Below, piece by piece: positions 36,818-45,916 of a stretch of 64,000 bases of DNA (position 1 is the stretch's first letter; the number at the start of each line of letters is the position of its first letter). Origin of the DNA: Pseudorhodobacter ferrugineus DSM 5888 (GTDB lineage Bacteria > Pseudomonadota > Alphaproteobacteria > Rhodobacterales > Rhodobacteraceae); NCBI RefSeq assembly GCF_000420745.1, contig NZ_ATVN01000001.1, positions 62,001 through 126,000 of the forward strand, given 5' to 3'. The notes under the pieces were generated by a model. The model had not been told where the DNA came from, did not search any database, and saw only the letters and a list, made by a program, of their open reading frames with translations. The position numbers and the translations under genes are program-made.

Positions 36818-37522
36818 ATGGCTAAACGCGCCCCTAAATCCAAACCCTTTACCATCCGTCGCACCCTGTTGCGCTGGTCCTTTCGGGCTGTGGCTGCCGT
36901 TGGGGCGGTCTTGGTGGCGCTTGTGCTGCTGTTCAAAGTGGTGAACCCGCCCACCACGTTTTACATGTGGCAAGAGGGCCAGCGCCTTGGCGGGGTTAGC
37001 CAGGAATGGGCCGATTGGGATGAGATTGCGCCGGTGGTGGCGCGGTCTGTTGTGGCGGCTGAAGATGCGAATTTTTGCCTGCATTGGGGGTTTGACATGG
37101 GGGCCATTCGGGCTGCCATTGATCAAGGCGGCAATCGCGGTGCATCGACCCTTAGCCAGCAAGTCGTGAAAAACGTGTTCCTGTGGCATGGCCGCAATTA
37201 TACGCGCAAGGTGATGGAAGCGCTGATCACGCCGGTTCTGGAGCTGTTGTGGTCCAAGCAGCGGATTTTGGAAGTGTACCTGAATGTTGCCGAATTTGAC
37301 GAAGGTGTGTTTGGCGTCAAAGCCGCCGCAGCGCATTACTTTGCGGTGGAACCCGCAGAGTTGACGGCGGTACATGGCGCAAGGTTGGCAGCGGTTTTGC
37401 CTGATCCCAAGGGGCGGAATGCGGGTAACCCGACATCAAACCTGCGAAGACGGTCCGCAGCCATTCTTGACGGGGCCGAAACCATCCGCCGTGATGGACG
37501 ATCGGCCTGTTTTGAACCATAA
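36818..37522 (+). CDS. mtgA: Monofunctional biosynthetic peptidoglycan transglycosylase
   Basis: MtgA polymerises lipid II into glycan strands outside the inner membrane. The 234-residue protein has one N-terminal membrane anchor (residues 20-42) and the glycosyltransferase 51 domain. The catalytic region VVAAEDANFCLHWGFD carries the key glutamate, and the second conserved block GASTLSQQVVKNVFL, then WSKQRILEVYLNVAEF, is intact. It lies alone after the gltB terminator, 76 bases before the glutathione transferase gene. Confidence 0.94.
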   Translation: MAKRAPKSKPFTIRRTLLRWSFRAVAAVGAVLVALVLLFKVVNPPTTFYMWQEGQRLGGVSQEWADWDEIAPVVARSVVAAEDANFCLHWGFDMGAIRAAIDQGGNRGASTLSQQVVKNVFLWHGRNYTRKVMEALITPVLELLWSKQRILEVYLNVAEFDEGVFGVKAAAAHYFAVEPAELTAVHGARLAAVLPDPKGRNAGNPTSNLRRRSAAILDGAETIRRDGRSACFEP

Positions 37523-37598
37523 GCGGTATGCGGGATTGAATTTTCTGCCAATTGGCAGATAAGTGGCCCAACGTCTTTATGTCGAAAGCTGTGTTGAA

Positions 37599-38264
37599 AT
37601 GAACCGACTATATCACTTCCCCCTCTCGCCGTTTTGCCGCAAGGTTCGGCTGACGCTGGCCGAGAAAAAGCTGGAAGTTGAGCTGGTTGAAGAGCGGTAC
37701 TGGGAACCGTCTGCCGATTTCCTGCGGCGCAATCCGGCTGGAAAAGTGCCGATTTTGAAAATGGACAGCAAGTTGCTGACGGAAAGTCAGGCGATTTGCG
37801 AGTTTTTGGAAGAGACCAACCCGACGCCGGCCTTGATGCCGCGTGATGCCGCTGGGCGGTTTGAGGTGCGCAGGTTGTGCGCGTGGTTTGATGACAAATT
37901 CCACGACGAGGTGACGTCGAACCTGCTGTATGAGCGGGTGAACAAGAAGGTGATGAAGCTGGGCTATCCCGATAGCAAGGCGGTGAAATTCGGCGCGTCG
38001 CGGATCAAATATCATCTGGATTATATGGCGTGGTTGCTGGATCAGCGGCGCTGGCTGGCGGGCAATGAAATGACCTTGGCCGATTTTACTGCCGCCGCGC
38101 ACCTGAGTTGTCTGGATTATATTTCAGACGTGGACTGGAACCGGTCGCCGAACGTAAAGGATTGGTACGCAAAGATAAAATCGCGGCCCAGTTTCCGGCC
38201 TTTGCTGGCCGATCAGGTGCCAGGGTTTCCGCCACCGTCACATTACGCAGATCTGGATTTTTGA
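37599..38264 (+). CDS. Glutathione S-transferase family protein
   Basis: A 221-residue cytosolic GST. The thioredoxin-like N-terminal domain starts NRLYHFPLSPFCRKVRLTLA and contains the cis-proline and glutathione-binding region NPAGKVPIL, then LTESQAICEFLEE. The helical C-terminal domain includes LAGNEMTLADFTAAAHLSCL. Substrate specificity cannot be assigned. The internal ATG at 37599 is preferred because the fold starts there. It ends one base before the convergent sulfotransferase-like gene, so the two transcripts probably overlap. Confidence 0.88.
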   Translation: MNRLYHFPLSPFCRKVRLTLAEKKLEVELVEERYWEPSADFLRRNPAGKVPILKMDSKLLTESQAICEFLEETNPTPALMPRDAAGRFEVRRLCAWFDDKFHDEVTSNLLYERVNKKVMKLGYPDSKAVKFGASRIKYHLDYMAWLLDQRRWLAGNEMTLADFTAAAHLSCLDYISDVDWNRSPNVKDWYAKIKSRPSFRPLLADQVPGFPPPSHYADLDF

Positions 38265-38265
38265 T

Positions 38266-39654
38266 TTAACGCCAGTCGGTAAAGCCGTAACCCATATAAT
38301 CGCGGCTATAGGCATCGCGCGCAGCGGATTCGATGTCGGCATCGTAGATTTGTGCCAACAGGTCCAGCGACGGGTCGGGCAGGGCAGGGATGGCGGGGCA
38401 GGCGACGCCGATTTCAGCGGCCAAAAAGCCAAGGCCCATCGGCAAGCTGTCTTCGCGCAGCACCAAATCGGGGCCCTGAAACTGCGCAAACCCTTGCAGC
38501 ACGGCGGTTTGGCTGGCAAAGCGCGGGTCAATGCGCAGGCCGGTTTGGCCTGCCACATTCAGTTTCAGGAAATAGAGAAAGCCCAAGAAAGCTTCGCGGT
38601 GCTGATCCAGCGTCATCGGCTCACCGATTTTCGGCAAGGCGAGTTTGTAGCTTTTGATCAAGCCTTCGCGGATATGCGGCAAAGCGCCGGTCAGGATATG
38701 GCTGCAAAATCCTGCATGGGCGCGGGCAACGGGATGGCGCAGCACGGTAAAGCTGCGATGCGCGGGTTTTTTGCGCAGCCATTGGCGCAGGGATTTCTGG
38801 CTGAAATCGGCCGTGACGGGGCCAAGGGCGGCGAGCCATTCGGTCACAGCATCCTCGGGGCCACCACGCAGGGGCATATAGAGTGCGGCCCCTGCGGCGA
38901 GAAAAGACGGGATTGCAGGCGCGCGGCGGGGTTCGAAATTGGGCGTGCGGGCAAGATTGAAACGATCGAGCCGCGACAAGGCGGCGACCATTTCGTCATA
39001 GTTTTCGACCTTTTCCGAGATTTCCTCGGGGTTTTGTTTTTTCAACGTGTCGTCGGGGGCGGCCAGTTCGCCCGTAACCCCCAAAAACCGCGCGAGGCCG
39101 TTGAGGACATCGGTGTCGTTGATATCTTCGTAATCAATGTAAAACGCGGTTTGGCCGCTGGTTTGCAAACCGTGCATCAGGCGGAGCTGAAAGTCCTGCA
39201 ACTGGTCCAGATGCGCGGTAAATTCGGGGGCGTCAAAATGCGCCTTGGCGGTTTTCAGGCGCTTGGCTTGGGTCAGTTTCCATTGGCCGGTGGCCTGAGC
39301 GATTTTCCAGCTGACATAGCTTTCAACCGGATTGCGGGTGAGGATCACCTTGGCGCAGCGCGGATCGGCCAGAACGATCGGCAAAACGCGGGGATCATGG
39401 TCGTGGAAATAGCGAAAACCGGACAAGCCAGGGCTGTGCGCGCGCATTTCGCGCAGTAAGGTGGTTGGATCGGCCTCGCGCTGCGCAAGGGTCACGCCAA
39501 AGGCCGCGTCTTGGTTCAGCTTGCCAATGAAATGCGGGTTAAACGCCTCGCCATTGCAGGCGACATTGGGCATCGCGTTCAGGTTCGCCTCAAGGAAATT
39601 GCTGCCTGTCCGCATTTCTGCGAGCAGGACAAAACTGTCAAATTTGCGTTCCAA
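38266..39654 (-). CDS. Sulfotransferase-like protein with two sulfotransferase-type segments
   Basis: A 462-residue protein. The N-terminal part resembles NodH/Stf0-type sulfotransferases: a PAPS-binding loop FVLLAEMRTGSNFLEA at residues 8-23 and a second nucleotide-binding block KVILTRNPVESYVSWKIA. The C-terminal half has another block, RSFTVLRHPVARAHAGF, like the 3'-phosphate-binding part of Sulfotransfer_2 proteins, and ends YSRDYMGYGFTDW, also like that family, but I see no second P-loop. The start is TTG, supported because the P-loop lies just downstream. It is the last gene of the glycan operon, four bases after the GT14 gene, suggesting sulfation of the product made there. Confidence 0.7.
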   Translation of the reverse strand: MERKFDSFVLLAEMRTGSNFLEANLNAMPNVACNGEAFNPHFIGKLNQDAAFGVTLAQREADPTTLLREMRAHSPGLSGFRYFHDHDPRVLPIVLADPRCAKVILTRNPVESYVSWKIAQATGQWKLTQAKRLKTAKAHFDAPEFTAHLDQLQDFQLRLMHGLQTSGQTAFYIDYEDINDTDVLNGLARFLGVTGELAAPDDTLKKQNPEEISEKVENYDEMVAALSRLDRFNLARTPNFEPRRAPAIPSFLAAGAALYMPLRGGPEDAVTEWLAALGPVTADFSQKSLRQWLRKKPAHRSFTVLRHPVARAHAGFCSHILTGALPHIREGLIKSYKLALPKIGEPMTLDQHREAFLGFLYFLKLNVAGQTGLRIDPRFASQTAVLQGFAQFQGPDLVLREDSLPMGLGFLAAEIGVACPAIPALPDPSLDLLAQIYDADIESAARDAYSRDYMGYGFTDWR

Positions 39655-39658
39655 GGGG

Positions 39659-41356
39659 TTACTTTACCAAATAGGGGCGGCCCCTGCGGGCGGCGTGTTG
39701 TTGCAGATCATCGCTGACCGGAAAGTCACCCATCAACACGGGCTGCATGCCCTGATTGCGCAGATTTTGCAGGAATTGACCAAAGCCGGTGAGGTCGGTC
39801 ATGCGCGGTGCGTCGGTCAGGCGGCGCAGGGCGCGGGGGCTGATTTCATCGACGATGGTTTGCAAGGGTTCCATCGGGTTTTCGACGAATTCGGCAAGGT
39901 TCCAGATGCGGCTGCGGGCTTTGGTCCACGGGCTGCGCAGGATGGTCAGATGCGCCTGTTCAAGCCGTTGCAGGCGCGCGGCCTCGGTCCGGATTTCAGA
40001 AAAATTCAGGTTGGATTTGAACAAAGGCACGGCCCAAGCCCCTGAAATAACAGAGATTGTGGCGTTAGGATCGGCGGCAAGTTGCCAGTTGATTTCTTGA
40101 TTGTCGGCGGGGCCGAATTGGAAACACTGGCGTTCGCCGCGGGTGTTCCACAGCAAATTGGCAAGAAAGCTTTTGGGGTTATAGTCGCGGATCGCGGCAG
40201 AGTTGGACATCGCGCCGTTATAGATGCTTTCGCCGCCTGAATATTCCACACGGTCGAGTGAGAACAGGTGCCCATGCACCCGCGTGCCGGTCATTTTACC
40301 AAGCCATGTTTCAAAGTTTTCGAACAGCTCGGCAAAGCCTTCGAAGACCGAATAGGGCGAGGCGCTTTTGCCGTTTTCCCAGTTTTCATTCGGAAAGCGG
40401 CTTTGCATATAGAGGCCCGAGCGCCCCTTGGTCCGGCGTTCCACGGCCTTGGAAAACAGGCGGTCAATCTTGCCGGGGTTGGGTTCGGCAGCGGCTTGGC
40501 CCGCGCCTTCCTCGGTCATGAAAACGCGGTAGAGCTTTTTGGCATGGGGCCAGATTTTGCGGGCGACAAAGCAGTCGGAGCGCCGCAAAAGTTGCAGGTG
40601 ATCATCGTAGAAAATATGCGGTTTGCCCTGAAAGTCGAATTTCGACAGGGTAAGAGAGCGGCTTTCGACATTCGACGAATAGCGCCGGACGAGGGTTTGG
40701 AAATAGGATTCGTCGGGAATCCAGACACGGCGGAAATAACGGTCAATTTCCTCCCGCTCGGGGTCCTCAAGGATAGCCGACAGGGTTTGGCGGGTCAGGC
40801 ACCACCATTGGCTGCCCAAATGCGGCACGATCCCAGCAGGGATTTTACGCTTGAACCCGATGCGGCGCTGCATGCGGACATAGCCGTCAAACAGGCGGCG
40901 CTGTTTACGCCATGAAAAGGGGAAACGCAGGGTGAAGCGTTCCAGATCAAGGCCGCCAATGGTCCAGCCGACATCGGCTGTTGTGACGGATTCGATGAAA
41001 TCGGTGCGAGGGCGTTCGTTTAGATAGGCGACAAGTTCGCTGACCGGACGCAAGGGCAGACACGAGCCGGACGCGAGGTAGACGTGCCGGACACCCGGAA
41101 ATTCCTTGAGCATGATTGTCGCCGCGGCTTGGGTGGCCGCAACGATGCCCCACGTGCCCCATTCACAGGCAAAGCGGCCAGAAAAGCGCACATTGGACAG
41201 GTCCGAAAGATTGGTTTGAAGCGTATCGAAATCGGATTTTATGACGCGTTTATCGACATGGATAACCACGGGGCAGCCGCGATCAACCCAGTGGCGGGCC
41301 ACTTGGGCTGCGCGGTCGAGCGCGGTGTGGCATAGCATGACGATGCCAACGCTCAT
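39659..41356 (-). CDS. Core-2/I-branching (GT14-like) glycosyltransferase with DUF5927-type C-terminus
   Basis: A 565-residue protein. The N-terminal domain (about residues 1-270) resembles core-2/I-branching beta-1,6-N-acetylglucosaminyltransferases (GT14): SVGIVMLCHTALDRAAQVAR, HVYLASGSCLPLRPV, LGSQWWCLTRQTL and the IPDESYFQTLV block. The C-terminal part (about 290-565) resembles DUF5927, an uncharacterised extension seen in Rhodobacterales homologues. The acceptor is unknown. It overlaps the GT2 gene upstream by four bases and precedes the sulfotransferase-like gene by four, so all are likely one operon. Confidence 0.82.
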   Translation of the reverse strand: MSVGIVMLCHTALDRAAQVARHWVDRGCPVVIHVDKRVIKSDFDTLQTNLSDLSNVRFSGRFACEWGTWGIVAATQAAATIMLKEFPGVRHVYLASGSCLPLRPVSELVAYLNERPRTDFIESVTTADVGWTIGGLDLERFTLRFPFSWRKQRRLFDGYVRMQRRIGFKRKIPAGIVPHLGSQWWCLTRQTLSAILEDPEREEIDRYFRRVWIPDESYFQTLVRRYSSNVESRSLTLSKFDFQGKPHIFYDDHLQLLRRSDCFVARKIWPHAKKLYRVFMTEEGAGQAAAEPNPGKIDRLFSKAVERRTKGRSGLYMQSRFPNENWENGKSASPYSVFEGFAELFENFETWLGKMTGTRVHGHLFSLDRVEYSGGESIYNGAMSNSAAIRDYNPKSFLANLLWNTRGERQCFQFGPADNQEINWQLAADPNATISVISGAWAVPLFKSNLNFSEIRTEAARLQRLEQAHLTILRSPWTKARSRIWNLAEFVENPMEPLQTIVDEISPRALRRLTDAPRMTDLTGFGQFLQNLRNQGMQPVLMGDFPVSDDLQQHAARRGRPYLVK

Positions 41357-42363
41357 GCCCAGTTTCCTTTGGACATCAGGCCCAGAATTTCAAGCTGCCG
41401 CCAGTTGATGTATTTTTCAGACCATTTGCACCACATATCGGGGCTGTCGTTCAGCGCGGCCTTATAGGCCTTGTATTCATGGCTGTTGGCATAGTGCTGG
41501 GCGCGCAGCATTTCCTCTTCGGCCTTGAGAGCGAAGGTATCAAGGAATTTGGCGTGCAGCAGGCAACCGCTGGCCTTTTCGCCGCCCCATTCGTCATACA
41601 CAAGGTTAAGACCGCGCGGCAGCAGCATGTGGGTGGAGGAGGCATAGGCATATTGGCGTTGCCATTTCACCAGCGGCGTTTTGTTCAGTGCAGGGGCGCG
41701 TTCGGGTGCATCGGAGAAAAACATACGCGCGCGGGGGCCGCCCTGAATCCAGAGATTGCCGTAGTGGCCGTTGCGGGTGATGCTGTAATTGCCGCTGTCG
41801 AACCATTGGGCGATTTCGAACGGGTCTTGCCCCTCATGGTAGGGCTGCGCGCCGATCGGGCCTTTGGGGTACATATCCAAAAGCATCGCGGCAAAGGATT
41901 TGATCGACGAGGCATCCAGCCAATCGGTGAGCGCGCGCAAAGGGCGGGTGTCACAGAAGGGGTAGACGAAGAATTCATCGGGATCGACAACCAGCGACCA
42001 ATGGTCATGCGCATAGCGCATTTGCAGCCAGTTCAGCCAATCCACCCCAAAGCGAGAGCGTTTGTAGCTGTGTTTTGTGTGCCAAACCGACACATCTTTT
42101 TGATCCTGAAGGTATTCGCGGGAGCCATCGTCGCTGTCATTGTCCACGATCAGGAAATGATTAACCCCGAGGTCGCGGTAGTATTTCAGGAAAAACGGCA
42201 GGCGCACGCGTTCGTTGCGCAGGGTGGAAAACAGCAAGATATCGGCGGGTTTGATACTGCGCACACGCACTGCGGCAGGCTTCAGCTCCCTCCGCTTGCG
42301 GAAGGCGCGGACAAGCCAGCGTTTGCGTGCTAGCCTTAGCCGGTATCGTGAAAAAATGCTCAA
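41353..42363 (-). CDS. Glycosyltransferase family 2-like protein (Glyco_tranf_2_4 type)
   Basis: A 336-residue GT-A-fold enzyme. The N-terminal half contains ILLFSTLRNERVRLPFFLKYY, DNDSDDGSREYLQ and the metal-binding VVDPDEFFVYPF, the pattern of the Glyco_tranf_2_4/GT92-like group. The donor and acceptor cannot be assigned. Translation probably starts at TTG (42363), preceded by GGAAAG six bases away. The C-terminal tail ends in a Trp-rich YINWRQLEI. Its stop codon overlaps the start of the GT14-like gene (ATGA). Confidence 0.82.
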   Translation of the reverse strand: MSIFSRYRLRLARKRWLVRAFRKRRELKPAAVRVRSIKPADILLFSTLRNERVRLPFFLKYYRDLGVNHFLIVDNDSDDGSREYLQDQKDVSVWHTKHSYKRSRFGVDWLNWLQMRYAHDHWSLVVDPDEFFVYPFCDTRPLRALTDWLDASSIKSFAAMLLDMYPKGPIGAQPYHEGQDPFEIAQWFDSGNYSITRNGHYGNLWIQGGPRARMFFSDAPERAPALNKTPLVKWQRQYAYASSTHMLLPRGLNLVYDEWGGEKASGCLLHAKFLDTFALKAEEEMLRAQHYANSHEYKAYKAALNDSPDMWCKWSEKYINWRQLEILGLMSKGNWA

Positions 42364-42419
42364 CTGCTACTTTCCAGAAATGCCGACCCATAGAAAAGTC
42401 AGCTGCCGCCACCGATACA

Positions 42420-43646
42420 CTATCCGACGAAGTTTAAGACACTCTTGAAATGCGCATCCCAACGTGGAATTTCTACTGCGTTTCGCGCCCCGAGCCCCGC
42501 CTGTTCCCGATCATTTTTGCCATCCGATAGCCGGATAATTGGTTGTATCCAAGAATAACTGTCATCTAGCCCTGCGTAAACGGGGTAATTGCCCAGTGTT
42601 TCACGATAAATCGGCAAGGGTGGCACAATAACCGCGGTCCCAAGGCTTGCGGCCTCGATCGGGGGGAGGCCGAAGCCTTCGATAAGGCTGGGAAACAGCA
42701 GCGCGCGGGCATGGAGGAGCAGGTTTGCCACGGCATCATCGGGCAGGTTTGGCATTTCAAACACGGTCTGATTGATGAAGGGCAAAGTATCGAGCCGCCG
42801 GAAGACCGCTTCATTCGACCAACCGCGCCGCCCGAGGATGAGGAGGTGGGGGATCGTAGCTGCGGGAAGATCGCGATGCATCGCCTGCCATATCTCCAGC
42901 AAAAAGGCGTGGTTTTTGCGGGGTTCAATGGTGCCAAGCGTCACGAAATAGGGGTGCGGGCGGGGGGGCGTGGCGTTGGGATGCAAGGGGTTTATGCCCA
43001 AAGGGGCGATAAGGCCGGGGGGGGTACGGCCGTGGCGGGCTAGGTGGCGTTCGGTTGCCGATCGGGTGGCATGGGCCGTGTGAATAACCGCATCGGCATG
43101 GGCGGCGATGGCAGCCAATTTCTTGTCAAAGCTGGCGATGGTGTCTTTGCGCGTGAATTCGGGGTGATCAAGCGGAATGGTGTCATGGACAAGGAAAAGT
43201 CGCTGTGTGGCACCGCCCGCTTTGATGGCCACAAGGGTTTGCGGAGCAAGATTTGCGTGGCCGGTGTTGAAATACGTGAACCCGTCGGGCAAGTGACGGC
43301 GCAGCATTTGCGGCAGGTTTCGCGGGCGGCAACGGGTTAGGGCCAGCCTGCGCACAGCCGTTTCTGCACGCGCCAATAAAGGTTGGCCGACGCGCGACAA
43401 GCGGGACAGCAGACCCGCTGCGGGCAAATTGGTTTGGTCGGTGACAAGGCGTTGAAACGCGACCATCCCCTGACGGTTCAGCAGAATGAAGCCCAGCTTG
43501 CTGCGCACCAATCCGAAAACTGGAGCGGGTAATGTTAAGAAATGGGCAAGATAGGCCGACTCGACCCTGTCGACCCCGGTAGGGTGGCCCTGACCCAAAC
43601 GCGACACCAATCGCGTCAGGTCAAGCAAACGGGCCGAGGGCCGCAT
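42420..43646 (-). CDS. Glycosyltransferase family 4 (group 1)
   Basis: A 408-residue GT-B-fold enzyme. The C-terminal nucleotide-sugar-binding domain is clear: FVTLGTIEPRKNHAFLLEIW, LILGRRGW and SLIEGFGLPPIEAASLGTAV with the E-x7-E motif. The N-terminal domain is variable and includes LFLVHDTIPLDHPEF, seen in mannosyl- and related transferases. It lies directly downstream of galU (four bases), which supplies UDP-glucose, and 56 bases upstream of the GT2-like gene. The linkage made is unknown. Confidence 0.87.
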   Translation of the reverse strand: MRPSARLLDLTRLVSRLGQGHPTGVDRVESAYLAHFLTLPAPVFGLVRSKLGFILLNRQGMVAFQRLVTDQTNLPAAGLLSRLSRVGQPLLARAETAVRRLALTRCRPRNLPQMLRRHLPDGFTYFNTGHANLAPQTLVAIKAGGATQRLFLVHDTIPLDHPEFTRKDTIASFDKKLAAIAAHADAVIHTAHATRSATERHLARHGRTPPGLIAPLGINPLHPNATPPRPHPYFVTLGTIEPRKNHAFLLEIWQAMHRDLPAATIPHLLILGRRGWSNEAVFRRLDTLPFINQTVFEMPNLPDDAVANLLLHARALLFPSLIEGFGLPPIEAASLGTAVIVPPLPIYRETLGNYPVYAGLDDSYSWIQPIIRLSDGKNDREQAGLGARNAVEIPRWDAHFKSVLNFVG

Positions 43647-43650
43647 GGCG

Positions 43651-44547
43651 TTACTGCGCCGCTTTTTGTTGGCCGATTATATCATTCAAATAGTCGCTGA
43701 ATTCGGCCTGCAAATCGGGACGCGCCAGCCCGAAAGCAACCGTTGCCTGCAAGTATCCGGCCTTGGACCCACAGTCATAGCGCTGGCCACGGAACCGGAA
43801 ACCATAGACGCTATCGTCGCCACCGATTTCTTGGGCAATGGCATCGGTCAACTGGATTTCACCGCCAGCGCCTTGTTTCATCTTGTTCAAGTTGTTCAAA
43901 ACCCGTGGCGTCAGGATATAGCGGCCGATCACGGCAAGGTTTGACGGCGCATCTTCGGCCTTTGGCTTTTCCACCATGCCTTTGGCGCGAACAATTGCGC
44001 CCATGTCATCGGCAATGTCCAAGACGCCGTAAGCGCTGGTTTTTTCGGGGGCCACTTCCATCGTCGCAACCATATTGCCGCCGGTTTCGGCATAAGCCTC
44101 GACCATCTGTTGCAGGCAGGGTTTTTCGGCGGCGATCACGTCATCGGGCAACAAAACCGCAAAAGGTTCATCGCCAATCAGGCGGCGCGCGCACCAAACG
44201 GCATGACCAAGCCCCATCGGGCGGTTCTGACGGACATAGGCGATGGCACCACTGTCCATATTTGTCGCTTTCAGCACCTCTAGCAGTTGCTTTTTGCCCG
44301 CTTTGCGCAGGCTTGATTCCAGCTCGGGGGCGACATCGAAATAATCCTCAAGCGCGGATTTGCCGCGCGAGGTGACAAAGATGAATTCCTTGATGCCAGC
44401 GGCGCGCGCCTCATCAATGGCGTATTGGATCAGCGGGCGGTCAACCAAAGTCATGATCTCTTTCGGGATCGACTTTGTGGCCGGCAAAAACCGTGTTCCC
44501 ATTCCGGCGACAGGAAAGACTGCCTTGGTGATTTTCTTAACCTTCAT
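43651..44547 (-). CDS. galU: UTP-glucose-1-phosphate uridylyltransferase
   Basis: GalU makes UDP-glucose from UTP and glucose-1-phosphate, a precursor for surface glycans. The 298-residue protein has the N-terminal nucleotide-binding motif FPVAGMGTRFLPATKSIPKE and the block PLIQYAIDEA, the family LGHAVWCARRLIGDEPFAVLLPDD and VEKPKAEDAPSNLAVIGRYI. All match the usual enzyme. A 133-base gap upstream may hold its promoter, with a weak TTGGGT, 19 bases, TATAAG on the minus strand. It heads the galU-GT4-GT2-GT14-sulfotransferase operon. Confidence 0.96.
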   Translation of the reverse strand: MKVKKITKAVFPVAGMGTRFLPATKSIPKEIMTLVDRPLIQYAIDEARAAGIKEFIFVTSRGKSALEDYFDVAPELESSLRKAGKKQLLEVLKATNMDSGAIAYVRQNRPMGLGHAVWCARRLIGDEPFAVLLPDDVIAAEKPCLQQMVEAYAETGGNMVATMEVAPEKTSAYGVLDIADDMGAIVRAKGMVEKPKAEDAPSNLAVIGRYILTPRVLNNLNKMKQGAGGEIQLTDAIAQEIGGDDSVYGFRFRGQRYDCGSKAGYLQATVAFGLARPDLQAEFSDYLNDIIGQQKAAQ

Positions 44548-44680
44548 ATACGCGACCTAACCCCATACCAGTTTGTTTTTCGAACAGCTTATAACTGTCC
44601 CCCCCTATTCGCACCCAATTCGGGTAATATTTGGACAAAAAGTTGACAAAATGGAAACAGTTGCGGCTTTTGGGCGAAAT

Positions 44681-45916
44681 TTAATCAGTTTTAGGCGGTA
44701 AAATCGGTCCGACGGGGCGATAATTTGCAAGGCGGGTGGTTTCGATGTTGCGCCGTTTTGCGGCGGTTTGCCAGACAAAGCGTTGGCCAAGGCGGAAAGC
44801 GGGGCCAAAGCGGCCGCCGGTTTGTTCCCACCACCCGTGTTCGGTAAAGCGGTGGGTGTGGGGCCGCATGCCGCGCGACAGCAGGATTGCGGTGACGATT
44901 TCCCCCCGCGCGCGGGCGGCTGTTGCGTTGGAATATAGCGCGTGGCACTGTGCCTTTGTGCCGAACAAAACCCGCCCCGTGCGGGGGGCTGTGTCGGGGA
45001 GGGCGAGAAACGCGGCTGTGGTTGGGGCAAGCGGTGTCTGCGAATAGGCCTGCGTGTTTGCGGCGGCTATACCGTCCTGCAAACCGGCCATGAGACGACC
45101 TATGTCACGGGGTTCCAAGGCGCCGCTGATCATATGGCGGAGCAGGCGGGCGCGTTGATCTGTGACATGTTTGGCAATTGCATCAGGGCTTTGGCCATGC
45201 AGCGCGGTAAAGCGGGCAAGGCTGCGGCCGATCTGGGTAAGGTCGGTTGGCACACGGTCAGCGCGGCGGCGGTCCGAGGCGGCAAAGCCGTGATGAACGA
45301 CGGCATCCGGCACAATCGCGGTTAGGCCCCCACGGGCGGCCAGACGCAAGTTCACGTCTGCTTCATCCAGATAAAAGGCAAAGCCCGCGTCAAAGCCACC
45401 GATTGCCAGCAGATCATCACGGCGAAAGGCGCAGTTTGTGCCTTGGGTTTTGATTGCGCGGGTGGCGGTGCCTGCGTGCAGGCTGATGCCTTCGGGTGGG
45501 GTAAAGGGGTGGTCGATCCCGTCACCATCCACCCACATCGCGCGCCATTGCCACGAAAGGCCGGACCGACCCAAAACATATCCGCCCGCCGCTGTGACGC
45601 GGATGTCTGCAAAAGGCGCGGTCAGGCGCGAGAGCCATGTGGGTTCGGGCACCGCATCATCATCAAGGAAGGCTGCGATGGGGGCGGCGGCCAGTTGCAG
45701 CCCGATATTGCGCGCGGCCGAGATATTGGCGCTGTCGTATTCGGCCAGTTTGACCTGTAGCTTGGCGGCGCGCACGGCTTGCGCCGCCGCAGGATCAGCG
45801 ACGACGATCACCTCAAAACTCGGGTGGTCCATTTGTGCCACGCCCGCCAATGCCCGCATCAACGCCGCCGGTCTGTGGCGGCTGACGATGATGAGGCTGG
45901 CGGAAAGCGGGGTCAT
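44681..45916 (-). CDS. Glycosyltransferase family 2
   Basis: A 411-residue GT-A-fold enzyme with VSRHRPAALMRALAGVAQM, ISAARNIGLQLA, FLDDDAVPEPTWLSRL and GTNCAFRRDDLLAIGGFD, then YLDEADVNLRLA, which are the N-terminal, metal-binding and acceptor parts of classical GT2 enzymes. The C-terminal 150 residues are a less conserved helical tail. It is coupled to cysQ by a four-base overlap. Donor and acceptor are unknown. Confidence 0.87.
   Translation of the reverse strand: MTPLSASLIIVSRHRPAALMRALAGVAQMDHPSFEVIVVADPAAAQAVRAAKLQVKLAEYDSANISAARNIGLQLAAAPIAAFLDDDAVPEPTWLSRLTAPFADIRVTAAGGYVLGRSGLSWQWRAMWVDGDGIDHPFTPPEGISLHAGTATRAIKTQGTNCAFRRDDLLAIGGFDAGFAFYLDEADVNLRLAARGGLTAIVPDAVVHHGFAASDRRRADRVPTDLTQIGRSLARFTALHGQSPDAIAKHVTDQRARLLRHMISGALEPRDIGRLMAGLQDGIAAANTQAYSQTPLAPTTAAFLALPDTAPRTGRVLFGTKAQCHALYSNATAARARGEIVTAILLSRGMRPHTHRFTEHGWWEQTGGRFGPAFRLGQRFVWQTAAKRRNIETTRLANYRPVGPILPPKTD

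Noticed and set aside
36230-37375. A 381-codon minus-strand frame opposite gltB and mtgA
   Set aside because: Spans two conserved genes on the other strand and has shadow-type composition.
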